A stretch of 64,000 nucleotides of DNA from Isochrysis galbana. Taxonomy: Eukaryota > Haptophyta > Isochrysidales > Isochrysidaceae. The translations under genes were made by a program, and so were the position numbers. The DNA is taken from contig CM030944.1 in assembly GCA_018136815.1 (NCBI GenBank), forward strand, positions 2,005,345-2,069,344, given 5' to 3'. A model generated the notes under the pieces. That model had not been told where the DNA came from and searched no databases. It was given only the letters and a program-made list of their open reading frames with translations. Below are positions 1 to 8,696 of the stretch, one piece after another; position 1 is the first letter of the stretch, and each line of letters opens with the position of its first letter.

Positions 1-1
1 G

Positions 2-1018
2 ATCGACCTTGGATGTCATGCTGGCCACTCTGCATGGTTGAACGTGAGTGATGCGACGCTCTTCCTCGACTATTTCAACCACAGCGGCTCCGCCGTGATT
101 GTTGCTGATGCATTTGAGGACTTTGCGCTCGACATGGTACACCGGCTGAACGAGGTCGAGCCATACTCGCGAATGGGGGTAGAGGCAACTGGCGTCTTCG
201 CAGCTATGAATCGGCATGACGACCGATCAGTCGACATGCGTGGCTTCGCGCAGACATGGGTGGCATGCTGCGCAGGAAAGTGGTGCAGCTGGAAGTATCG
301 CGAGGAAGTGGGCGACGTGGACCACTACTGCCGTATCACACGGCAGCGTCTTGGTCTCAATACGAATATCACAGGCTCCCTGTCACTCCCCCCCTCATCC
401 TTCGACGCAGATCTCTTCTTGCAGCTGCTCGACGGCACCTCGCCCTCAAGCATGCGCGCCGGCAAGTGGGACGGGCACTGGCACGTGCGCCCCTACATGG
501 TGTCCACCATGCGGGCAGACACACTGTGGCGTCGATATGGCCGGGGCCGCCACGTCGACTTCATCAAGATTGATGTAGACCAATCGTGGAAGCAGATTGG
601 TATCGAGGGGCTGCTCGAGGAGCGAGCGTTCAGTGTGATGGTGATCGAGGTTGACGGCACATGGGGTGGCGTCTTGCGCCCATGGAACGTCTCAGCAGTC
701 GACCAGCTCGCTTGGTTTGCTCGACGGCATGGTTACAGCTCTTACCTCAAGGTCCGTTGCCGTGCAGCTGCGCACGCGCGGTCGACCACACGCATGGAAC
801 CCAACGCGTCCAATTGGTACTTCCCGCTCGCGGAGGTGTCTAAGGCGTTCGCCTGGACAACCAGGTACAACGCTATGCTCAGGGCGACCGTTTTCATCCA
901 GGACATCTTGATTCTCGATGGATCGCAGCCGGAATTACTAGGATTGCATGCGATGGCGAAGGAGGAATGCCACCGCACAAAGATCGCGTTGCACAGATTC
1001 CCAGCCGCCACTCCGTAA
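2..1018 (+). CDS. FkbM-like SAM-dependent methyltransferase, 5' partial
   Basis: The frame is open from base 2 to the TAA at 1016-1018, so the gene enters from beyond the left edge; the first in-window ATG-like position is not the true start. The first residues read IDLGCHAGHSA, which fits the glycine-rich SAM-binding motif I (D-x-G-x-x-x-G). About 180 residues on comes VDFIKIDVDQSWKQIGIEGLL followed by a hydrophobic strand ending IEVDG, which is the KID-(V/E) signature of the Methyltransf_21/FkbM family. FkbM proteins O-methylate sugars, polyketides or other small molecules; the substrate here cannot be read. A long insertion with many Trp and Cys residues separates the two motifs, so the match is to the fold rather than to a close relative. 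No intron is evident. Confidence 0.6.
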   Translation: MDLGCHAGHSAWLNVSDATLFLDYFNHSGSAVIVADAFEDFALDMVHRLNEVEPYSRMGVEATGVFAAMNRHDDRSVDMRGFAQTWVACCAGKWCSWKYREEVGDVDHYCRITRQRLGLNTNITGSLSLPPSSFDADLFLQLLDGTSPSSMRAGKWDGHWHVRPYMVSTMRADTLWRRYGRGRHVDFIKIDVDQSWKQIGIEGLLEERAFSVMVIEVDGTWGGVLRPWNVSAVDQLAWFARRHGYSSYLKVRCRAAAHARSTTRMEPNASNWYFPLAEVSKAFAWTTRYNAMLRATVFIQDILILDGSQPELLGLHAMAKEECHRTKIALHRFPAATP

Positions 1019-2713
1019 CAGCCGTGCCACCGACCGCAAGCAGCAATCCGGCCCTGAGTCTCATGCATCGTTGCCTCGCTCATCATCTTTAGTTCTTCTT
1101 CCATGCTAGTCCCCGCCTGTGCTAGCCATCGCGTCCCTCTTTCGGTCATGCTTCGTTGCTCCTGCATGTAGGTCCACCTTGTCTGGCGGGTTGACTTGTT
1201 TGCTGTGGCTGTGGCTGTGTGTGTGGAGTGAGACTCAAAGGAATGTTGTGACCAGGTATGGGTATGGGGCACACCAGGGACACCCAGGCTCACAAAGGGC
1301 TGAGCACGGGGGGCACTGGGGCTGGAGGGAGGCGAGGCACCAGCGGGGACACCGCCAGCACGAACATGGGACGACGTGGGGCAGGACAGCTCGCCCAGAG
1401 CCCATGGGAGTGCGGCCATGGTGGCGACTCTCGGGAACGTTGGACGAAGACAAGAAAGAGAAAGAGCGGGAAACACACGGGACACGGGGGGAGCGCAAAC
1501 AAGAAACAAGGAAACAAAGGGCTCGCACACACAAGAGCAAACAAGGGAGGGGGATCGAGCATGATCAAGATACAACCCCGACCTAACACACTTGGGAAGA
1601 GAGAGGGGGTAATTTTCGAAATTTTCGCCGGATAACCCCCAATTTTTTTCGCTGATCCATCTCACCGGAACCCTTAGGGAGCTCGTTTAGCCCTTCAATC
1701 TCCCATTGTAGCTGGTGCCATCCGCAACCCCCATAGTGAGTGACCGGGCTATCTGAGTGGGGGCGCGCGCATTGGCATTGGCATGTCAATTGCCGGAAGG
1801 AAGGGCTGGATAGCTGGGGCGGGTGTCGGGTGTGTGTGTGTGTGCTGGAAGTGACACTTCTGCCCTTTGAGGACGGCAGAGGACGGGGTTCCAGCCCCGC
1901 AACCCCGAAAGTGGCCTTTGGTGGGCACTAGCATCCTTCATTGTAGCCCCAACGCGCCAAAATCTACAAAAAAACTCCCTGGCCACCGCGAAAAAACACC
2001 GCATTGTCTTCGTTCGTACTCGCCACCATGAAACAATTGGCTTCTGAAACTTTGCAGAAGCTCTTATGATAGCATGAGACACCTCTCCATGCATTCACAT
2101 CGACTTTTGGGTGCGATTGTGAAAAGTCGATTTTTCCCGTCCCCACCTCTAAGGGGGGACTCACCGACTCCAACTCCAACTCACCGACCCCCATTGCCAT
2201 TCGTGAGGTGGGAGCGGGTTAGTCGGAGGGGGGAGGATAGTTGCCCGGGCAGGTAGGAGGTAGGGGGGAACCCTTGGGAATCCTTGGACACCCAGCAAGG
2301 GAGTGAGAGTTGGGCAAAAAGTGGTTGTGAAAAGTGTGAGTGATGAGTGAGAGTGACCGGGCTAATACTATTACTATTACTATTACTATTACTATTACTA
2401 TTACTATTACTACTACTACGTACAGACTATTATATGTTGTAGGCTAGGGGCTAGGGGGGGCACGCTTCACACTTCCTTTTTTTTGTTTGTTGGACTGTTT
2501 TTGGCTGTGTTCCGAGGACAGTCACTAAAGCACTGTTTTTACTGCACTTGGAGTCTCCTCCGCTGTGTTTCCCATTTCCCATCTAGGAATTACTGATCAC
2601 GGTCACAGCTCGCACCCAAAATAAAACCTCCGTGCACTTTTAATTTTGTACGGCTGCGCGGCGCTGCCCCTTCTCCCCTGCTCGCTGTCGGCTCTCCCCC
2701 CGCGATCTCCGTC
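1019..2713. other. Intergenic spacer, low-complexity
   Basis: No convincing gene is seen. The stretch holds GA/CA-rich sequence (1250-1560), a short GT tract near 1829-1842 and the microsatellite at 2364-2418. Open frames here are short, overlap on both strands and have low-complexity translations. The last 100 bases presumably hold the promoter and leader of the YbaB gene. Confidence 0.6.
2364..2418. repeat. (ATTACT)n microsatellite
   Basis: About eight copies of ATTACT/TACTAT followed by a drift into TAC triplets. Confidence 0.9.
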
Positions 2714-3199
2714 ATGTCGAGCCTCTCCCTCGCCCTCGCCGCGCTGCTCGCGCCCGGCTTGGTGGTCTCGCCCGGCGCGCTAATGCGCGCGCCGGTCTCC
2801 GTCGCGCAGCCACGCATGCTCTTTGGTGGCGGCGGCAACAAGGAGGGCGGTGGCGGCGGCGGTATGGGCAACATGATGGAGACCATCAAGAAGGCGCAGG
2901 AGATGGGAGTCAAGGTGAAGGCGCTGCAGGAGGAGCTGGTGAACACTGAGGTGGAGGCGACCTCAGCAGATGGTGGCGTTACCGTCGTCATCTCGGGTGC
3001 CCAGGTGCCGATGGATGTCAAGGTGACCGACGAGATGTGCTCGAAAGGCGCAAAGGCCGTCTCGGCTGCCATCACGGACGCGATGCGCGAGGCGCACAAA
3101 AACTCGATGGAATACTCAAAGAGCAAGCTGACGGAGCTCTACGCCGAGATTGGACTGCCAATGCCGCCGGAGGGCGGTGCGGGTGGTACCGGCATGTAG
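2714..3199 (+). CDS. YbaB/EbfC-family nucleoid-associated protein, plastid-targeted
   Basis: Single-exon protein of 161 aa. Residues 1-20 are hydrophobic (LSLALAALLAPGLVV), like a signal peptide, followed by a basic, Ser/Pro-rich stretch ending SVAQPRM, which resembles the bipartite leader of proteins imported into a plastid of secondary origin. After a glycine-rich linker comes the YbaB domain (about residues 50-150): helix with IKKAQEMGVKVKALQEEL, strand pair with VEATSADGGVTVVISG, then the long C-terminal helix. Bacterial YbaB/EbfC dimers bind DNA and associate with the nucleoid; a plastid nucleoid role is inferred. The domain is of usual length (about 100 aa). The ATG at 2714 is chosen because it gives the leader. 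Confidence 0.85.
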   Translation: MSSLSLALAALLAPGLVVSPGALMRAPVSVAQPRMLFGGGGNKEGGGGGGMGNMMETIKKAQEMGVKVKALQEELVNTEVEATSADGGVTVVISGAQVPMDVKVTDEMCSKGAKAVSAAITDAMREAHKNSMEYSKSKLTELYAEIGLPMPPEGGAGGTGM

Positions 3200-3696
3200 A
3201 ACTGTTCGGCGTTAACGACGCGGAGCGGAGCGAGGCGGCACCTCACTGCAAGCTGAGCTGACATACGCATGGTACCTAGATAGAGCGCCGTTGTGCGCCG
3301 GACTGGGAGGGGCGGCCGGTGGGCATGAACTCCAGCTCCCGGCGAAGGACGTGGCCGCTTCGGGCGGTGGGCTCGCTCGTGGCAGAAAGGCATTCGTGTG
3401 GTCAGGCCACGCTGCACGGACGCGTGGTGTTGGGGAACGCCCGGCTGTCCGTCATTGTGATATGTCATAGCTCAAACCTTGCACTTACCCGCGGTTTTGG
3501 CGCTCTGCAGAGCTGCAAGCTGAATATGCACGCCCTTCCAAATGCGACTGAATGGCCTCCAACTCCGTTATTTGGGATCCGGAATGGGAGAGAGCTGGCA
3601 GGATGATTGTGTTCTGAGTTGGGGCTCGAAGGCTTGGCTAGGATGGGAAAACCTCGTGCCACCATTTGGTGTTATGAGAGGAGCAATCAGAGAAAA
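3200..3696. other. Spacer downstream of the YbaB gene
   Basis: Contains the 3' UTR of the YbaB gene; no further gene or clear repeat is seen. Confidence 0.5.
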
Positions 3697-4310
3697 ATTG
3701 TTGCGGGTAGGGGGGGTTGCCCGTTCCCCCTCGTGCATCCCCGTTCATTAGGTCCCCATCGCGTGACTCCCTCCCCGCCGCCTCGCCCCGGTGCCCCCTC
3801 CCTGCATTGCGTCCCCTTTCCCGCCATCAGGTTCCCCCGCGACTCCCCTCTCTTTGTTGTCACGCTCCGACGCCCCCTCCCCCGCGTCGGCCCACTGGGT
3901 CCGCCCCCTTTCTCTCTCTCCCCCCCCCCGTTCTCTCCCCGAGTGTCTCCTTGAGTTTCCGGCCCCGTTTCATCCCTCTCTCTTCCCGCGTCTTCTCCCT
4001 TCCCGGTGTTTACTTTTCCCCGTGAGTGTCCTCTCCCTTGTTCTTCGTCCCGCGACCAGCGCCACCGCTCGACCGCTCCCGTGCCCCTTCTCGTTTGCCC
4101 GTGTCCTCCGCGCTCGTCTCGCTCGTCCTCATGCCGTCCGAGACCGAACCCTCGGTCTCGCCCTCGTCCGCGCGTGCCTCCCCCGTCCGTGTCATCCCAT
4201 CCCTTGTGCTTCCCTCGGTTTGTACTTCACATGTTACTACCACACACAGCCCCTCCACATCAGCACACACAGCAGCCACAGCCTCCCATCACTCAGCACA
4301 ACCACAAAAA
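3697..4310 (+). repeat. Dispersed repeat R1, copy A
   Basis: Pyrimidine-rich segment beginning TTGCGGGTAGGGGGGGTTGC and ending near CACACAGCAGCCACAGCC. It matches 45797-46410 in the same orientation along its whole length, with scattered substitutions and small indels. The proline/serine-rich frames inside it are not conserved in phase between the copies, so I read it as a non-coding repeat. Confidence 0.85.
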
Positions 4311-4345
4311 TGCTTGAGGGGGACCATAATGCGCGCGAGCTCCGC

Positions 4346-4398
4346 ACTCATCACTGCGCGCACTCATCACCGCGCGCACTCATCACCGCGCGCACTCC
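4346..4398. repeat. 16-bp tandem repeat
   Basis: Three full units and part of a fourth of ACTCATCACCGCGCGC. Confidence 0.85.
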
Positions 4399-4840
4399 GT
4401 CGAAAAAAGCGCAGCACGTACTTCCGCCATGTATCGTCTTGTCAAATCTATAATTGTGATTGTAACGTATCGAGCTCTGACTTCTAACTTGGGTTCAGAG
4501 GGCGATGAGGAGAGAAGCGGAACGGCGAGAGGCGCGGCGAAAAGGGGATGAGAAGAGGGAATGGTGGGCTAGCTCATCCACCTCGCTGGTCGCTGGAGAG
4601 AAAAAAATTGAAGATTGAAGATTCGGGATTTAGGGCCACACACCTACTGCCAAGGCGTATGGGCTCACGTTGACGCGCCCTTGACCCTTGAGGGCCCATT
4701 ACAGTAGCTTGAGTTAGGTTTTAACCCATCTGGCTTCTTACAAGAATTGACGCAGTGCACAACGCACAACAAGTGTTGAGCACAATGTTGACGCACTTCC
4801 ACTTGCCACTTGTGCCATCTTGTCATTGCTAGGGCTAGGG

Positions 4841-4896
4841 CGGTCAAACAGGGGCTTTTTGACTACTAGTAGGGTTGGGCTGCATTTTTTTGACCG
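4841..4896. mobile_element. Short element with CGGTCAAA/TTTGACCG ends
   Basis: A 56-bp AT-richer segment opens with CGGTCAAACA and closes with TTTTTTTGACCG, so its outer 8 bases form an inverted repeat. A similar 54-bp segment lies at 7463-7516. Both are preceded by CTAGGG. This could be a miniature inverted-repeat element or the end of a larger element. Confidence 0.5.
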
Positions 4897-4915
4897 TGGC
4901 GCGATTCCCAATAAA

Positions 4916-4937
4916 AAACCTAACCCTAACCCTAACC
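4916..4937. repeat. Interstitial telomere-like tract
   Basis: About three and a half CCCTAA units (TTAGGG on the other strand) directly after an A run, 20 bases from the CGGTCAAA element. TTAGGG is a common eukaryotic telomere repeat. Confidence 0.75.
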
Positions 4938-5429
4938 ACCTGCCACTACTAAAATGTTCGCCAAGAAATGGTGCGATTCGCCCCCCGCTGACGACGCTGT
5001 AGACCGACGCCTCCCTCCTTGCCCCACCTCTGCGCAGTCTGCGACCGACTCAACTGAAGGTGAAGGGGGAGGGGGGGCAAGGCCCCCGTCCAGCAAGCGC
5101 CCTCGTCGTCCGGCAGGAGGACGCTAGCCTCCTCTGCGGCCGCACGCGGCCCGCCCATAACGCCCTCATCCTCACTTGCAGGGGCTATGACGGGCCAGCC
5201 CCCCCCACCTCTCGTTGGTGATTGGATGCGCGCGGCGGGTGAATACCCGCCAGCTGTGAGTGAGGGGAGTCGAGTACCCGTGAAGCGTCACTGCCACCTT
5301 AAACAGCGCCACCCGCACCTCTCCCACGAACGACGGCGCCCCCGGAGCGCTTCGCCGCCCGACCTGACCGCTTCGCCTCGCCGCCACAGACATCCACACC
5401 ACACGCGCAGCCATCGCCGCGCGCTCATT
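4938..5429. other. GC-rich stretch without assigned gene
   Basis: Several overlapping frames are open on both strands because of high GC; none has a recognisable domain. It may hold 3' exons of the minus-strand gene ending near 6080, but this cannot be shown. Confidence 0.3.
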
Positions 5430-6075
5430 CCACAGCACGGTGCGCCCGACACGCTTCGATGGCCGGGCCGCGCCGCATCTCCGCCCAGCACCGAGCATCT
5501 GTGCTTGGAGCGTGCCAGTGCAGCGCCGCCGCGCCCCTGGCCGTGAGCGTGCCGCTGTGCTGTCGGGCGAGGCGCGCCCACCAACCACCACAGCGATCGC
5601 AGGCAGTGGCCGTGCGCGGCCAGCGACGCCAAAGAGCACAGCGGAGGCGCAGGTGGGAAGGAAGGGAGGGCTTGGATGGCGAGGGGCAACGCGCGGCGGT
5701 GCCAAAGTTGGTGCGGTGGCGGCGGCAGCCAAGTTCAGAAGAGGTGCAGCGGCTGCGGCGGCGGCGCGCTCGACGGAGAGGATGTCGTAGTGATGGTCTC
5801 AGGCGGTGGTCCTGCTCCTGCTGCTGCGGCGAGCGGCGGCCAGAGCAGAGCGGAGGCGAAAAGGGAGGGAGGGTGGTGATTGTACAGGGCGACAAGGCGT
5901 GGCATCGCCGAACACAGCCTCGAGGAGGGGTGACAGGGGCGGTGGCGGCGCACTCAGCGGGATGGGTTGCGGTGGCGGCAGGGGGTTCCAGCTGTGGTCG
6001 TACGCGGCGAGCGGCGGCGAGAGTGGGGCCGCGGCGAAGATGGCAAGGAAGGAAGGGCGGTGGGTGGTAAGGAGG
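5430..6075 (-). repeat. Degenerate tandem repeat, about 200-bp units
   Basis: Read on the minus strand, three blocks start with a CCCTCCCTT(CC)-type run, then a CGCCTCCGCT-like stretch, then GCCGCTCGCCGC or a variant of it, and then diverge. The blocks begin near 6075, 5880 and 5690. Similarity is partial, so boundaries are approximate. Whether it is exon or intron of the adjacent minus-strand gene is unclear. Confidence 0.4.
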
Positions 6076-6079
6076 GACA

Positions 6080-6877
6080 TTGCGCGCCGCCGTGCAGCAG
6101 GTGCCGGTTGGCCGAAACTTGTGACAGCACGCACAGGAGCTCGAGCTGCGCCCCGTCGCCGCCGCTGTTCTTGCGCAGATGGTCGCGCAAGTGGTCGAGG
6201 ATCGGCCCGCGCAGGAGCACGGGAACTTGGCGCGCGGGGTCCGTGCGGCAGACGGCGGCTACGAGCAGCCAGCCGAGGTGCACCAGCTCAGGGTCCTCAC
6301 CGGTTATGAGGGCCGTGAGGAGCGAGAAGTCGTTGGATGCGAGCGCCGCAGCGAGCGCGGCATGGGAAACATGCATCGTTGTGACGGACGGGATGAGGAG
6401 CGCCGTGTGGAACGCGCGCAGCACGCAGAGGAGAGGCGCGACCGTGCGGGTCACGAGCAGTCGGTGTGCGAGATCGACGTAGGATACGGCCACCAAGCTC
6501 ACGAGCTTTGGACGTTGGAGGGCAAGCTGTGCGAGCGCATCGCACGCCAAGCGGCCATGCGGTGCCGCGAGACAAGTGGCGTGGTGGAAGAGGGCGCGGA
6601 CCGGTAGTGGAGACGCGAGTATGGGAATTAGCTCGTCCATCTGTCTCATCATATCGGTCAGAAGCAGTAGGAAGCCGAGCAGAGAGACGTCGGCGTGCGC
6701 GTGACGGAGGAGCGATGCGGCGCAATGCAAAAAGAGGGGTGCAACCCGGCCGGGCGATTTGGTCGGGAACCGGAGCGCGTCAGAGACCGTGGCAAGCTCG
6801 AGGGGGGTGAGGCGATCGCCCATACCTTCGAGGTGCCGCGAGGCGAGCTCCTCGGCATGCTTGGCGGTCATCAGCAT
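6080..6877 (-). CDS. Armadillo/HEAT-like helical protein, 3' end unresolved
   Basis: From the ATG at 6877 the minus strand encodes about 265 residues of leucine/alanine-rich amphipathic helices with even composition (MLMTAKHAEELASRHLEGMG onward), quite unlike the glycine- and proline-rich junk upstream in the same frame. Pairs of helices such as LPVRALFHHATCLAAPHGRL and VLLRGPILDHLRDHLRKN look like armadillo or HEAT repeats, but I do not recognise the family. After HLLHGGAQ (6080) the frame becomes proline/serine-rich repeat sequence, so a splice junction probably lies there and further exons are not identified. An alternative start is the second Met at 6871. Confidence 0.5.
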
Positions 6878-7039
6878 GGGAGGGATCGGAAGGATGAAGA
6901 CGTGGGACTGTACCGAAAAACTGAACCCCCTCCCCTCCCCACCACCACCACCGCCACCCTTTTCTTCATAACCCCCTTCTTTCTCTCTTCTCCCCCCTCC
7001 CTTCCCCCTCCCCTCCCCTCCCCTCCTTCCCCCGCCCCT

Positions 7040-7200
7040 CTTTTCACGAGCCGCTCCCCCCCCCCCTCCCCCCCCCCCCACCCTTCTCTCTCTCTTCTTT
7101 TCCCCCCACCGGGAGGGAGCGGCTTGTGAAAAGAGTGGGGGAGGGGGGGGGGGGGAGGGGGAGGGGGGGGGGGAGGGAAGCGGCTTGTGAAAAGAGGGGA
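7040..7200. repeat. Poly-C/poly-G block with inverted and direct repeats
   Basis: Runs of C (7056-7080) face runs of G (7135-7175). The motif GAGCGGCTTGTGAAAAGAG occurs at about 7115-7135, again as a variant at 7178-7197, and inverted at about 7035-7055. The block can form hairpins and G-quadruplexes. Confidence 0.7.
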
Positions 7201-7462
7201 GGGACGAGCAAGTGTAGACTAGAGTACATAGTACATATGCCGGCGCTGCTGCCACCGCGAAGACTCGTGATCACCGTGTCACAGTTTTTGAGCGTGGTGG
7301 TGCCCCGCGACAAGAAAATATTCGAAACCATGGACGCCATCATGCCCCAAAAGGTCGCGCACGCAAAAAGCCAAGGATAGACTCTTTGCATATCCCAATG
7401 CAACTACCCCCGACAGCCTAAAGGCCCTCATTGAGATACATCATTAGAGACTTCTACTAGGG

Positions 7463-7516
7463 CGGTCAAACACGACTTTTTAAGTACTAATATTGGGGGG
7501 TCGACATTTTTGACCG
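7463..7516. mobile_element. Short element with CGGTCAAA/TTTGACCG ends, second copy
   Basis: 54 bp with the same outer inverted octamers and the same CTAGGG/CTAGGGCGG lead-in as 4841-4896; the inside is only loosely similar. Confidence 0.5.
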
Positions 7517-8696
7517 TGAGCGGAAAGCCCCGGCGAAAGCGGGTCGGAGGGTCTCCCGGCCTTTACAGAATCCTCGTCCGAAAAGACGGTGCGAAGTCCC
7601 GTCTGACCCCCCCCCCCCCCCTGCACACGCTCTGGCGGCTCACACGAACCGAACTGGACGTCGCTCCCACTGAGAGATGTGTTTATTCGTTCAGGTGCCT
7701 AGACATACATTAAATTAGGGGCCCGACGCCCCATATTGCATATTGCCTATAAAGATAAATAAAGCAAATTTCAAACCTTGGACCTTGGTGCCCCAGCGAT
7801 GATGTGTACGCGCATGCACATGCGCACCACACACAGCTCGCACACGGCCGATTCGGCCGTCACAGGATGTTCCTTGACTGTTCCGACCCTCGCCCCGCAG
7901 GATTCGCCCAGGCTCGCGACTGACGAGGAGCTGGAGCACCAGGAGGCCATGGCGCTCGACGCTGCTCACTGGCTCACTGGTCGACAAAAGCTTGTTGGCC
8001 GCTCGCGGGACAGCTGCGCTGCCGCTCGGGGCGGCTCTGGCGCAGGTCGACCGAGCCCGTACCTACAATGCCTTTCTTTGCCTTTGCCGCCCCGAACGTC
8101 AGGTTCCCGACTCGACTGTCGACTGTCGACGCTGTGAGGCAGGGAGACCACCTGCCGCCGATGCTCAGCCAGAGCAGCCTCGGCGGCAGGGTTTTTTTTT
8201 TATGCACGTGAAAAGCTCGGTTCCTCGCCCCCAAAGGCCACTTTTATTCTCTCTTTCTCATCCCCTGAGATGGAGAGAGGAAAGGGAGAGAGAGCGAGAG
8301 GGAGAACCAGAATAGCAGGATAAACTATTGTATCCTGAAGTGATGAGAGAAGGGCATCATACAATATTGTATTGAGAGAAGAGCGGAGAGAGAGAGTGCT
8401 TGTGATGTTGAAATCTGCCCCACCACACAACGCATTAAGGTGTGATCACTGAGGCAAAATAAAAGATCGGAGAGGAGGGAGCAGAGAGAGAGAGAGGGAG
8501 AGAGGGAGGGAGAGAAAGAGGGGGGGGGGAAGAGAAAGAGAGAGAGAGAGAGAGGGCGGGAGACGCCCGCAGCTCCGTGAGACGAGCGAGAGCGCCCACC
8601 GGCAGGGAGAAGGAGAGAGGGGGGTGTGGGTGGGAGAGAGAGGGAGCGCTGATCGCGGAGGCTTGCTCATCCTTGAGCCCAGCGCTCGCGTGTGCC
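7517..8696. other. Spacer upstream of myosin
   Basis: No recognisable gene. A frame at 7778-8137 has a plausible acidic-helix stretch but no domain. 8270-8560 is GA-rich with a G9 run; the myosin promoter and leader presumably lie here. Confidence 0.5.

Noticed and set aside
742-1665. 307-codon minus-strand frame opposite the methyltransferase
   Set aside because: Antisense to a supported gene at its 3' end and otherwise C/S/P-rich low complexity; no motif.
3697-4487. Plus-strand Pro/Ser-rich frames as a secreted protein gene
   Set aside because: They lie in repeat R1 and are not conserved in its second copy.
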